From: Channallabes apus
Lineage: Eukaryota > Chordata > Actinopteri > Siluriformes > Clariidae
DNA length: 64,000 nt
Assembly: GCA_030522415.1 (NCBI GenBank)
Contig: CM060115.1
Location: 10,976,491-11,040,490, forward strand
Direction of reading: 5' to 3'
The position numbers and the translations under genes are program-made. The notes beneath the pieces are model-generated. The model searched no databases, was not told the DNA's origin, and was given only the letters and a program-made list of their open reading frames with translations. The stretch's first letter is position 1. Each line of letters begins with the position of its first letter. This document shows, one piece after another, positions 10,758 to 21,391 of this stretch.

Positions 10758-11884
10758 GTGAGAATGCTTTTCCATTAGTGCCTCATAGGGAGACACACAT
10801 ACAGACATGTGTACTTTATTGATCTCTTAATGGAAATGTCCAAATACAGCATGCTGCACAAGTCCACTACAAGATAACCCGAGAACCTGAAAACACATTT
10901 CTGTTCGATCACAAAGCGAAACGGCCTTACCGTTAACACGTTAACTTTAAAATCCAACCTCGAGTCAACATACAAATCTCCAAGCGTTATTCTTGTTTTT
11001 CAGGTGTTTGATTCTGTTCTGACTTTAAGAGTGATTAAAAAGACCCATTAATTCATCTCCTCCAGATGAACGGATCAGCGCTTTTCGAACGTTACAATTA
11101 ACCAGATCGAATTAGCGAGCGCTGCTTTATTTCCCATCTAAATAATCAAGCATTCGCTTTCTGACGCCTTCTTGAGACTCCACGCACCTGTGTGCAGGAA
11201 GCGCGTCACCCCGCGACACCTTCAGCAATAGGAAACCCTGAGCGTTATTCGACGTGTTTTAGACTTTAAAGCAATTCCACAGAGATTGAAGACTCCTGCT
11301 AGTCGAAGTGGTAGATGGAGATGAAGGACGCGGTGTGTTTTGTCATGATTATAAATATTACAAGGCTTTGTGTTGTAACGGGCCGATGTTAATTACGTTT
11401 AAATTCATGGTCCATTAGGAAGGCTACTAATTTTGGAGAGGGAAAATAGCGGACACAAGGCATCATTAGCTTGATCAGTACGGTAAATTACATCGCTTCC
11501 TGTTTTCACTCTGGGAAGCCAAAATCTTTTTTTTTTTCATTTGCGTTGAGATATTTATCCGGTATTTCTCAACCAAATCAATTTTACATATAATATATAC
11601 TGTACATATTTTGCTATAAATATTTGCACAAAACAATGTATTCATATTTATATGCCCTGGAAACCACACCCTATCTTTTTTTCATATATGGAAGGAGCCT
11701 CCAGTTTCAGCCATAAACTTTAGGTTTCTTTAGGTTTCCTGACACAGAAACATCTTCATGAAGATGAAGGGCAATTTGATACTATACAGTATGCATACAC
11801 TCAAACAAAATGAATTATAATTGAATCATTTATATAAATAAAACAAAGATTGATCAGAACTCGCCCTTTCAATAATATCTTTAC
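10758..11884. other. Raftlin intron, 5' part
   Basis: A 7.5-kb intron begins here. 11020-11460 has higher GC than its surroundings and several TTAATTAC/ATTAAC-like motifs; it could be conserved regulatory DNA, but only an alignment would tell. No exon is seen. Confidence 0.4.
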
Positions 11885-12475
11885 TTTTCATACACTGGAG
11901 GACCTGAAACCATGTCTCATGTCTGTATGTCTGTATGTCTGTCCAACCAGATTTTGTTACAGCATCATGTAAAACTGTCTGGACAGAATTTAATGAAACT
12001 TAGCTTTAGACTTTGGTATTTTTCTGAAGCTAAATCTGAGCCATAAATGAAATCAAAAAGTTTAGTAGAGGTCAAGTTATGGTCACTTTTTGTGCCAGAT
12101 AAGAACACCAAGTTTCAACATCGTACTGCGCAGGCGTCAAACTGTGGGCGTGTCTTAAATTGGCCGCTGTACAGAATTTTATGAAACTTTTGCAGTACTT
12201 AAATATCTGCCTGAAGTTTAACCTGCACCATAAATGAAATTGAAATGTTGAGTAAAGCGATGTTATGAACAGTTATGAGCCGGATTCAATAATCTACTTC
12301 AAAATAAGCTACTTGCTCAATGTGAACAAACAAAATGTGATTTCTTTGTAGAACAGAGAGTTCTGCCGTACGGAAAGACAGACAGACATGTACGTGGGCT
12401 TCAGCCTGAAATAATAATAACATCACTGATTACATTAAAGATCAGCAGATTATTTTTATCTTTAACCGTTTAAGT
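11885..12475 (+). repeat. Repeat F, unclassified dispersed repeat
   Basis: This block recurs in reverse at 57708-58325 and 62100-62400. Shared landmarks are CTGTCTGGACAGAATTTAAT, TGCACCATAAATGAAAT, GCGATGTTATGAACAGTTAT, GTTCTGCCGTACGGAAAGAC and the end AAAGATCAGCAGATT. It has internal near-repeats: an AATTT(A/T)ATGAAACTT segment occurs twice, near 11988 and 12176. It has no long open frame and no terminal repeat I can define. I do not recognise the family. Confidence 0.65.
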
Positions 12476-12528
12476 ATCTCTACAAACTCTTTTCTAATCA
12501 ACGACGTATACGTACACTAGTAGTTTAT

Positions 12529-12839
12529 CATTCATTCATTCATCTTCTATACCGCTTTATCCTGTATTTAGGGTCGCGGGGACCTGCAGCCTATCCCAGG
12601 AGACTCAGGGCACGAGGCAGGGTACACCCTGGACAGCGTGCTAATCCATCGCAGAGCACACACACACACACACACACACTCATTCACACACTATGGTCAA
12701 TTTTAGGAACGCCAATTAGCCTAACCTGCATATCTTTGGACTGTGGGAGGAAACCGGAGTACCCGGAGGAAACCCACCAAGCGCGGGGAGAACATGCAAA
12801 CTCCATGCACACAGAGACGGGAATCGAGCCTGGCCGGGA
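12529..12839 (-). mobile_element. SINE-A, 5'-truncated copy with perfect target duplication
   Basis: Reverse-oriented SINE-A with tail (ATTC)n at 12529-12543 and a body through GGAATCGAGCCTGGCCGGG. The tRNA-like head is missing. The copy is flanked by an exact 13-bp duplication, ACTAGTAGTTTAT, at 12516-12528 and 12840-12852. A truncated 5' end together with a target duplication is what LINE-driven target-primed reverse transcription produces. Confidence 0.92.
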
Positions 12840-12852
12840 ACTAGTAGTTTAT

Positions 12853-13995
12853 AATTTAAAAAAAGTTGATTTTGACCCTCACCTTCTGTTCAGTTTGAGT
12901 TTAATTTTATCACTTTCTTAAAGAAGTTTACAGATAAATGATAAAAAAAACTAAATCTCCTAGCAAGTGGAAATAACTCAAGATGACGCCGCTCTAATTA
13001 GTCCTAAAGGACATGTTTGTCCCTGAGTCAAGCACTGAAAGCGAGAACAGGCAAGAAGGGAGATGTTTGAAGATTCCTGCCGAGTTGTAGAAAGGGGCCC
13101 TACCTCAGCGCTCGGAGAGTGTGTACTTGATTTATTGCAAAAGCGTACTGTATGCATTATCAACCCACACAGCTCGGATCTCGCTGCCTTTCAAACCTCT
13201 CTGTGATTTCCTATTAAGAGAAACTCCGTGACCAGAGTGCCTTAAATCATCACACACGGCACTAAAATCCCACCTTGGTTCTTGTCCAGATATGACGTGA
13301 AAACATAACATGAGCACAGGAACCCAGAGGATTCTGGGAAGGCGCATCCTAAAGCCAGTTTCGATAGAGAAAGACAAAAGGAAGTGTAGTCTATCTCCTC
13401 TAATCTCTTTACACAGGCATGAGTTTGGCCATGGATTAGGAAGTCCTGATGGATTTCTCCGGACTGTGGTAGGTATTGATGTTGTTGTCGTTGTTATTGT
13501 TGTCGTCGGTCTGTCGTTTTGCTCTGCTGCTGCAGTTCATCCATTTCTAGCTCCTGGAAGATGTATTTACTCTTCACATTGACAGGTGGGCTGGATATTA
13601 GATGGAGAGTTAAAATCTAATATGTATCAGTGGCTTAAAGACGAAGCTGTTAGGTTTAAGCATTGCATCATATCACGAGGAGTAATCGATGGAATAATAA
13701 GAATGGTGTGTGGTGAAGTGTGAAACGCACACACACACACACATACACATATTTTTTTTAAACAAATAGGCAGCTGCATTCATTATTTTTTAAAGTTCTT
13801 ATCTGTTATGGGTGACTGGGTTGCCAGGTTTAATCCAAACCTCAAACACTATAAATAGGAAATGTGCTCAAGCAACAAAACCAAAATATATTTACAATAC
13901 TGTTGTCAGTTTGAATCTTTGTTTAATTAGTCTATATACGATATACTACTGCATATGGTACTGTAGACCATATACAGTGGTACCCTCCTTGATGA
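12853..13995. other. Raftlin intron, no gene found
   Basis: A GTTGTTGTCGTTGTT-rich patch lies near 13480-13510 and (CA)n near 13729-13742. The open frame spanning 13310-13582 is discussed among the rejected items. Confidence 0.5.
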
Positions 13996-14172
13996 GGCCA
14001 GGGGTAGCACAGTGGTTAAGGCATTGGACTACGGTTCGAAAGATCCCAGGTTCAAACCCCACAACCACCAAGTTGCCACTGTTGGGCCCTTGAGCAAGGC
14101 CCTTAACCCTCAACTGCTCAGATAAAAATTAATGTAATGCGATAAAAAAAAAATGTAAGTCGCTCTATAGAA
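13996..14172 (+). mobile_element. SINE-B (short tRNA-derived SINE)
   Basis: Plus orientation. The tRNA-like head has an A box (TAGCACAGTGG at about 14004) and a B box (GGTTCAAACCC at about 14050). Then follow the body CCACTGTTGGGCCCTTGAGC and the 3' end GTAAGTCGCTCTATAG. The body and the GTCGCTCT..AAGAGCG 3' end resemble the HE1/V-SINE type of fish SINEs. A second copy is at 21208-21391 in reverse. Confidence 0.85.
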
Positions 14173-14199
14173 CTACAGGTGAAAGTAGTTTGAAAGTAT

Positions 14200-14665
14200 C
14201 CCTCTAGGAGTCGTGTCACATTGTGTGAACATCCGATAAGACTGTCAGTGATCGGCTGCCGAAATCTACAGTCTAGGATAAAAAGAAATCAGTCGCAGTC
14301 TCTTTTTTTAGTCTTATCCAATTCCTCCCCGTCACTAGGAGGCTCCCACTACTACCACTCAGTCAGGACTGCCGAAACCGACTGACAAACCACGTGATGC
14401 CAGCCAGCCACATCTTTTTGAACTGCTTGCACTCATGCACCATAGGGGGCAGTGTAACACACTCGGAGGACAGCGCTATCCGCTCCTTCCACATGCGTGA
14501 GCTGAGAGACGCCCCTGATTGACTGTAGAGCCGTAATTAATGTGAGAGCACAAAGTACCTCTCATCCCTCCCCTCTAAGAGAGCTCAGCCAATCAGCTCT
14601 CTCTAGGCCTCCGGCTGCGAGAGGTTACGAGAGGCTCGTTTTCTTATTACCATGATGATCCAAAA
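14200..14665. repeat. Repeat D, tRNA-SINE-like dispersed repeat
   Basis: Motifs such as CCAATTCCTCCCCGTCACTA, GGGGGCAGTG, GAGAGCTCAGCCAATCAGCT and CTGCGAGAGG recur, partly in reverse, at 30970-31185 and 40800-40975. The copies are diverged and their boundaries are uncertain. Confidence 0.5.
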
Positions 14666-15249
14666 TCGGATGCACTAGGTAACTGAGTACATATTACATA
14701 CTTCGTTATATATTTCAGTTTAAGTTATCCTTATTAAAGGATACTTTTGACTTTTACTCCTCTCACAAATACAGCAAATATCTGTACTTTTACTTAAGTA
14801 CATTTCTGCATGGTGTTGCGTTACCGAAGACTACATCGATGTGTAGTATTTGAAGTGGGAAATTCGCCACCAGACTATTGTGCGTCATTGCATAACTTTC
14901 CTTTCCTTCGAGACATGCCAAATAACATAACAGGTGTTTGAAATCAAAAGCGGAACTCGGTGGAGACAACGATAAATACAGCATGTTCACAATGAAGAAG
15001 CAGAGAGAGAGAGAGAGAGAGAGATTGTGTTATTATGAGAAAGGCTACTGTAAGCTATGCAAGCCCTGTACTTTTGTTACTCTGAATAAAATTGAAGGTG
15101 AGTACTTCTGTCATTTTACTCAAGTACCTTAGTAAATGAAGGACTTCTACTTTTACTTCAGTAATGTTTTCCCTAGGGAATCTCTACTTTTACTCAAGTA
15201 CAGGATTTAAGTACTTTGCACACCTTTGCCTAAAATAAAACCTTATACA
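14666..15249. other. Raftlin intron
   Basis: Contains repeated TACTTTTACT(T/C)AAGTA motifs (about 14750-14800 and 15105-15200) that look like part of a dispersed repeat, and a (GA)n run at 15001-15024. No gene is seen. Confidence 0.45.
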
Positions 15250-15330
15250 TCCCTGCTGAAGCTGCTGCCCCCGCGACCCGACCTCGGATAAGCGGAAGAA
15301 AATGGATGGATGGATGGATGGATGGATGCC
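15250..15330 (+). mobile_element. 3' end of a SINE-A-related element with (GGAT)n tail
   Basis: GCTGCTGCCCCCGCGACCCG is followed by ATAAGCGGAAGAAAATGG and (ATGG)n to 15329. This is the SINE-A-type 3' end (compare the 3' ends at 33920 and 58440) with a GGAT rather than TGAA tail. Confidence 0.65.
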
Positions 15331-16479
15331 TTTTTATCATTCAAAGACAACAGGTCGGCTTAGCCATGCATTAACCAGTTGTGTCTGTCATTTCTTTTAT
15401 CGAAGGAACACAAATTTATGTAAAGGATAGCCTTAAAATGTTACAAAACCCAGAGTCTAGAGTATTTCTTACATTTTCATTACCTTGTTTCTCTCTGAGA
15501 TTAAAATGACCTCAAAAGGTAATCACCGTTATCATTGTGAAACTTAGATTTTTGCTAAACAGCACAGCGTTAATTACCACCTTGTCCTCTGGGGTGCACG
15601 GGCACTCTGTAGGAGACACTGGTGAGGGTCAGGCTTCAAATAAGAGATGTACAGTATACAGCATCAAACCCATCAGGAGATCCACGTGAAACCCAGACCC
15701 TCACCCCCTTGCCGAATGACTCCTGCTCCGGCGTGGATCAAAAAGACAAGGACAACGTGGACTAAAAGGTTCCTTTTTCGTCTGTTCCTTCTCACCTCCC
15801 CGCCTCACCCCTCGTCAGAAACGGATTAGTATCCGCAGCTGTGACACATTCATATGCATAACTATTCATGCCGCACCTTCTATATTCAGACGCCAACCGA
15901 GGCAGGGGTATTTTGCGTATGAATTTCCAATAAGGTATTATACTGCTCTGAAAGGAATTTCGAAGATACCTCGGGCTGACTTTCTTTTATTCGGGGGGAC
16001 ACAAAGGAAGGCGTTTGAATGAGGCTAAATTTCCTGAGAGATGAGAGGCAGATGCACAAACATGTGCACACCTACACGCGCCGAAACATCTGCTATTCTC
16101 CTTCAAGCAAGAGTTTGTGGTATCCTCATAATAGACGTTAATCCTGCATAAAACATCATATGAATGCTGACCTTCTCAAAAATCTGCCCAGCAACCCAAT
16201 CTTCCTGGATAAGTGTGTCATATTTAATCCTGGGCTGTTGCAAAAGCAGGTGCTTTTTAAGTTATACATGAGTCAGAGATGTAATGCAAGCGTTTCCACG
16301 CGTCATACCGAGTCCGTGGCAAATCCGTCATCCATCATGCAAAAACACATTTAATAAATCTAGACAAAGGGCATTTTAAGACTGAGCCAGCATAGATGGG
16401 CAAATAATATTAGATTAGAATTCAGAACCATGACGAACAAATAAGCAACAGGAACAAATCTACCGGGACAAGAAGGAGG
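15331..16479. other. Raftlin intron, possible conserved block
   Basis: No exon or repeat is recognised. 15830-16070 is complex, non-repetitive sequence with an ATATGCATAACTATTCATG octamer-like stretch. It is a weak candidate for regulatory DNA on composition alone. Confidence 0.35.
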
Positions 16480-16745
16480 ACTGCTTTATCCTAGTCGAGT
16501 TCATATGAAACTAGGAATACACTCCGAATGGCACACCAGTCCATCACAGGGCAGTATTCACACACATTCACACACTCATTCACACCTACAGGTGAGTTAG
16601 CATGGCTAGTTCACTTCCTGGCATGCCTTTTTCAGAGGTGAGATAACTAGAGAGCCACACAATTCCGAAGAAATCATACGAAACTGGATAGGCATCTGAG
16701 CTCACGACTGAACAAGGGACCCTGAAGATGTGAGGCTACCCGAGA
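16480..16745 (-). mobile_element. SINE-A, old reverse copy
   Basis: Degraded. CTGCTTTATCC at 16482, CACACCAGTCCATCACAGGG at about 16532, CACTCATTCACACCTACAGG, and a body with few intact motifs. The head region near 16700-16740 (GAAGATGTGAGGC) is barely recognisable. Confidence 0.6.
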
Positions 16746-16754
16746 CAGTCTCCA

Positions 16755-17351
16755 CGAGGGCCGTTCAAGTCAAACCGGGACCTTTGATTGCTCAATGAAA
16801 AACAGTTTTTGTTTCTCTATATACAGTAATCTCCTGCTCCACTAATGTACTGTACTTGTCCCAGATTTTTATTATGGGACACCATGGTGGATGGTGGATG
16901 GTGGATACCATCAAGGTAGAAAGTTTTCTCAGTACGCCAGAGCCATGATTGGACTACTTCACATTTGAAACCCCGGCCTCCCAGGAACCACTTAATGGTC
17001 CAAACATGTGGAAATAGCTTGGAGCGATGTCAGGACTATACTGTACATAGGGATGTGGAAATAACTCCCAGCCGAGTTCCTGTAACGTGCAAGTGGTGTT
17101 GGTGAATGATAATGCCTACAGTTCCCAAAGACAGACACGGCTCTTCTGCAAGCTGTAGACAAGTTATCTGTTGATTTTACTGAATCAGGCATCTGAAAGT
17201 TGCAGGAACGACTGCAGAAGATTCTGAGTTTTACCTTTCAAATGTTTTACTGTTTTACAAAAAGTCTCATCGAGGTCTTCCTTAAGGTTTTACACTTTCA
17301 TTAACCAGAAGTTTCATCACAAGTCCCAGTTTGATTTGAAAACCCCTTGTA
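16755..17351 (-). pseudogene. Mariner-like relic M1
   Basis: The ends form a diverged inverted repeat: GAGGGCCGTTCAAGTCAAAC at 16756, against the reverse complement of TTTGATTTGAAAACCCCTTG ending about 17350. On the minus strand, 17060-16950 still reads SPDIAPSYFHMFGPL, the mariner catalytic motif (SPDLAPSDFHMFGPL) with the third Asp replaced. Most of the transposase is lost and stops are frequent. Sister relics are at 43335, 55060 and 56490. Confidence 0.75.
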
Positions 17352-18267
17352 TAAGATAATATTCATATGCAAAGATCAGGTACATAGTCATGACAATTGG
17401 TAAAGCGCTGGACTGGTCAAATGGACATTCTCTCCTTCCTCACTGATCACTATCAGCGTCTCTTCACTGGTCGAACGCTAATTATACAGATGCTCATAGT
17501 CTACAGACCATCCACATGGTCTCGCAAGTAGACTGTTCCAATTACAGCTGACGTACAGTGGTTGGAACAATAGCCGCAGTTTGAAAAGGGCACTGAGATG
17601 TCTTCAATCGAGTGCGTCGAGTTTTAAATAGGTTTTTTTCCTCCCATTGTCCCTCCATATCTTTCTTCCTCTATCTCTCCTGAGTCTAGCCATTTTTCCA
17701 CCCCCTACCCCACCTTCCTGAGTTTCACTAATGAAATCTGAAGAGGCTTGGCAAGCAGACACAAACAGTATTAGAGCGGAGATGAAGAAACTGAGATGAG
17801 AAAGCAGGAGACAACACTCGACCCAAAATAACACCAGACTCTTCGGTGCATGTATATTGCCTCCTGCTGAGCTTATTAACAGTAATGTATCTCAATCAGG
17901 GCCAAGCACAGGGACAGCAGGGGCCATCTCAGACGCCAAGCCTAAATACAAAAATGAGCCTCTTGTGGCTTCTTTATTTTATACTAAATATGTTCCAATA
18001 GTCCTTTATGAAAAGGATGAGATATTAATTAAAACTTCCTTTCATGAGTTAAAAGCTGGTTTCACTATGGACGGACAGTTGCAATAGTACCCTGAGGTGT
18101 CTTTCTTCTCGCTGCAGATCTTTATTACCTCTCGCCTTCTTTTTATCTCTCTTTATCTGTTCAGGACATCATTACTGTCTGCTCTCTGTTTCCTGTTAGA
18201 TTAACTCCCCTGGTTTGACCCATGCTGTAAGATCCTCATCTTTAGCCTCCACTCCTTTTCCTTGCAG
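17352..18267. other. Raftlin intron 3' part
   Basis: A 76-codon open frame (17857-18087) has no recognisable motif or splice context. The intron ends with a clear CCACTCCTTTTCCTTGCAG acceptor. Confidence 0.5.
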
Positions 18268-18374
18268 ATCAGCTGCCTAAGGTCATCGACAGCGTGTTTA
18301 TTTTCCAAGAGGGAGACTCCGGGGCAAGTACGACCTACGACGCCATCGTGGTCGAACAATGGACCATCATTAAC
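18268..18374 (+). CDS. rftn1: Raftlin (rftn1-like), fourth visible exon
   Basis: A strong polypyrimidine-CAG acceptor leads to a phase-1 start. The Gly/Asp codon is completed by AT, giving DQLPKVIDSVFIFQEGDSGA and then STTYDAIVVEQWTIIN. The YDAIVVEQWT core is the raftlin signature, identical to the human protein at these positions. The exon ends in phase 0 at GTGAGT. 105 of its 107 bases are whole codons. It sits between introns of 7.5 and 16 kb. Confidence 0.96.
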
Positions 18375-18740
18375 GTGAGTGAGCTCTTTCAGTGTTCTAT
18401 ATTGACTCATACAGACAGAAGAACATGGTGAGGAAAACAAAATGCCTTTTTAAGCCAGCACTTATCCAAGAGGTGATGTGAAGTTTACTCAGCTGCACGG
18501 TTAACATTTCACAGAGATGAATTCACTCCCACACTGCCCATTTGGAGGTAGACCAGAAACATACTGTGGATGGCGTCCACCTGTTTTGTTTTGTTTTTTT
18601 GCATTTCTGGAAAGAAGAAATAATATCCTAGAAGAAAATGCATGCATAATAATATGTTTTTAAAAGGTCTAAAGTATGATGATGGAAAAGTCTGAGATAA
18701 GGTGGTAAAAGTAATCCAGGAATTTTTGATTAAAGGTCCT
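18375..18740. other. Raftlin intron start
   Basis: Unique-looking intron sequence with no feature beyond a short GTTTT run at 18581-18598. Confidence 0.5.
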
Positions 18741-18761
18741 GGATGGATGGATGGATGGATG

Positions 18762-18813
<52 letters not shown>

Positions 18814-18837
18814 CTGTAGATGGATGGATGGATACTG

Positions 18838-18923
<86 letters not shown>

Positions 18924-18943
18924 CTGTAGATGGATGGATACTG

Positions 18944-18985
<42 letters not shown>

Positions 18986-19005
18986 CTGTAGATGGATGGA
19001 TACTG

Positions 19006-19059
<54 letters not shown>

Positions 19060-19082
19060 CTGTAGATGGATGGATGGATACT

Positions 19083-19138
<56 letters not shown>

Positions 19139-19158
19139 CTGTAGATGGATGGATACTG

Positions 19159-19204
<46 letters not shown>

Positions 19205-19224
19205 CTGTAGATGGATGGATACTG

Positions 19225-19290
<66 letters not shown>

Positions 19291-19313
19291 CTGTAGATGG
19301 ATGGATGGATACT

Positions 19314-19389
<76 letters not shown>

Positions 19390-19409
19390 CTGTAGATGGA
19401 TGGATACTG

Positions 19410-19468
<59 letters not shown>

Positions 19469-19515
19469 CTAGATAGATAGATAGATAGATACTGTAGATG
19501 GATAGATAGATACTG

Positions 19516-19569
<54 letters not shown>

Positions 19570-19609
19570 CTGTAGATAGATACTGTAGATGGATGGATGG
19601 ATGGATGTA
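18741..19609. repeat. Compound (GATA)n/(GGAT)n array with higher-order units
   Basis: About 870 bp of GATA tetramers. They are broken at irregular intervals of about 45-100 bp by a conserved spacer ATACTGTAGATGGATGGATA (variants have one to three GGAT units or lack the second CTGTA). The spacer recurs about ten times, so blocks made of a GATA run plus spacer have been copied, not just single tetramers. The edges are GGAT repeats at both ends. Confidence 0.97.
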
Positions 19610-20529
19610 TAGCTTCCCTAAAGTGTGTGTTAATGCTCCAGATGATAAGGTATGTATCTTTTCATACCTAAAACTCCCCTTATTTCACTCCCCCTCCAAA
19701 TGCGCCAGTTCAGTGTCTATGTAAATGAGCTACTGTCAAGATCCCCGCCCCGCCTCAGAGAACAGCAGAACTGAGCAACAGGCCGGGGGAGGGGATCTTC
19801 TTATATGAGGTTACATTGGGGTGAAAATCCAATAGTTTTTTTAAGCCCCAGTCAATACAAAGAGGACAAAGTTTTAGTTTTCGTTTGTACTGGAGACGCA
19901 GCAGAATGTCTAAAAATTATTCAAATGACAGTGCGTCAACAGTGTATTCCAGTTATTTGGGCCCATATGAAAACATATAATACTTTAATCCTTAACGCTG
20001 TCATCACTCTATTTTTTTTTAAAAATCCTCTATTCTTCTCAGGGAATTCTCCAACTGTTTACTGCATGATTAATGGTTCTGATTCAGAGTCTTTACTGAT
20101 AAGCTACCTTCTGTTATAGGGCTGTGCATGCGGTAGAACCTTTTAAGGGTAGAATGTGTCCTAATATGAGTAAAGAAATTGTTGGAGGATTTCCATAAGG
20201 TTCCTTATTAGCGGATTGCCAGCTCGTGTTTTAATTGTACTTCGTCACTGAGTCAGAAGGGTTAACATGGTATTGTGTTAGTCTGACTAAATCCAGACTA
20301 AAATAAATGACGGGCTGGTCCAATCATGCTGTATGTAACTTCTCAAAGACGGACTCACACCCAGATAATGCAGTTTGTAGTCGAGCTACTCCTGCACCAC
20401 ATATACCTCATTCAGATACAGAAATCAGCCCAGGCACTCCGCACATGCTCCACAGTTCCATCATCGGGTGTTTGGCCCTGAAGTCGAACATAATGCGCAA
20501 CGGCAGAAGAAGCCGCCTTGCAAATATGT
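19610..20529. other. Raftlin intron, no gene recognised
   Basis: 19740-19800 is GC-rich (GATCCCCGCCCCGCCTC..GGGGGAGGGGATC, nearly palindromic) inside AT-rich DNA. It could be the end of an element, but no partner end was found. Confidence 0.4.
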
Positions 20530-20800
20530 ATATCTTGGTAAGTGAAAATATCTTAATATGTTGTTGTTGGTCTTTCGGCTGCTCCTGGCAAGGGGTCACC
20601 ACAGCAGGCCATCCAGTCCGCACATACAAGCTTGGCACAAGTTTTACACCAGATGCCCTTCCTGACACAACTCTCCTATTTTATTCGGGCTTGGGACGAG
20701 CACTGCATCCAGTGGCTCGGACTTGGGCACTGGCTGGGAATCAAACCCAGGCTTTCCACATTAACACAAGACATTTATGCTTTAAAAAAATCTATAAAAT
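20530..20800. repeat. Repeat G, SINE-like sequence
   Basis: Complex GC-balanced block with TCGGCTGCTCCTGGCAAGGG at about 20577, CCAGATGCCCTTCCTGACAC at about 20649 and GGGAATCAAACCCAGGC at about 20736. The last reads as a tRNA-like B box on the minus strand. This looks like a reversed tRNA-derived SINE. No second copy is seen in the window. Confidence 0.5.
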
Positions 20801-20829
20801 TTATCTAGAAATAGGTTTAATAATCTTAA

Positions 20830-21150
20830 AGCTTTGCACCTCCAGGTCTGGGTTCGAGTCTCACCTCGGGGTCTGTGTCAATATGAGTTTGCATGTTCTC
20901 CCCGTGCTTGGCGGGTTTCCTCCAGGTACTCCGGTTTCCACCCATAGTCCAAAAAACATGCATATTAGGCCAATTGGCTCTTCCAAATAGCCCGTAGTGT
21001 GTGAATGAGCATATGAGTGTGTGTACAGTATGTGTGCCCTGCATTGGATTACCTCGTCAAGGATGTTCCCAAGTCTCCTAGGATAGAATCCAGACCCTGT
21101 GTGACGCTGTACATAGGATAAAGCGGTATAGACGATGAGTGAGTGAGAGT
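20830..21150 (+). mobile_element. SINE-A, plus orientation, moderately diverged
   Basis: Starts within the head (GCACCTCCAGGTCTGGGTTC, with a B box GGTTCGAGTCTC). It runs through TTTGCATGTTCTCCCCGTGC, CCGTAGTGTGTGAATGAGC and GATAAAGCGGTATAGACGAT to a (TGAG)n tail at about 21138-21150. The A-box part is missing. Confidence 0.8.
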
Positions 21151-21207
21151 CTAATATAAAAAAATTGTTGAAATTGTCAATTTGACTATATTTAGGATAT
21201 TTTCACT

Positions 21208-21391
21208 TACATTTAGGCATTTGGCAGACGCTCTTATCCAGAGCGACTTACATATTTTTTTATCTCATTATACATCTGAGCAGTTGAGGGTTAAGGGCCT
21301 TGCTCAAGGGCCCAACAGTGGCAACTCGGTGGTTGTGGGGTTTGAACCTGGGACCGTAGTCCAATGCCTTAACCACTGAGCTACCCCTGGC
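21208..21391 (-). mobile_element. SINE-B, full-length reverse copy
   Basis: The 3' end is at the left (CATTTGGCAGACGCTCTTAT), then TTGAGGGTTAAGGGCCTTGC, GGGCCCAACAGTGGCAA, the B box (GGGTTTGAACCTGGG) near 21345 and the A box (CTTAACCACTGAGCTACCCC) at 21369-21388. It matches the copy at 13996 with few differences. Confidence 0.88.

Noticed and set aside
13310..13582. Frame containing HEFGHGLGSPD, which resembles a metzincin zinc-binding motif
   Set aside because: No other protease domain sequence is present. The possible exon (AG at about 13417, GTAGGT at about 13468) hits a stop if read in raftlin phase. Likely coincidence.
17857..18087. 76-codon frame beginning MPPAELINSNVSQSGPSTGT
   Set aside because: No family motif, no splice sites, and located within a raftlin intron; no support beyond being open.
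18741..19609. Regular repeats with spacers, CRISPR-like at first sight
   Set aside because: The units are GATA microsatellite blocks with a low-complexity spacer in a vertebrate intron; there is no direct-repeat/unique-spacer structure and no cas genes.
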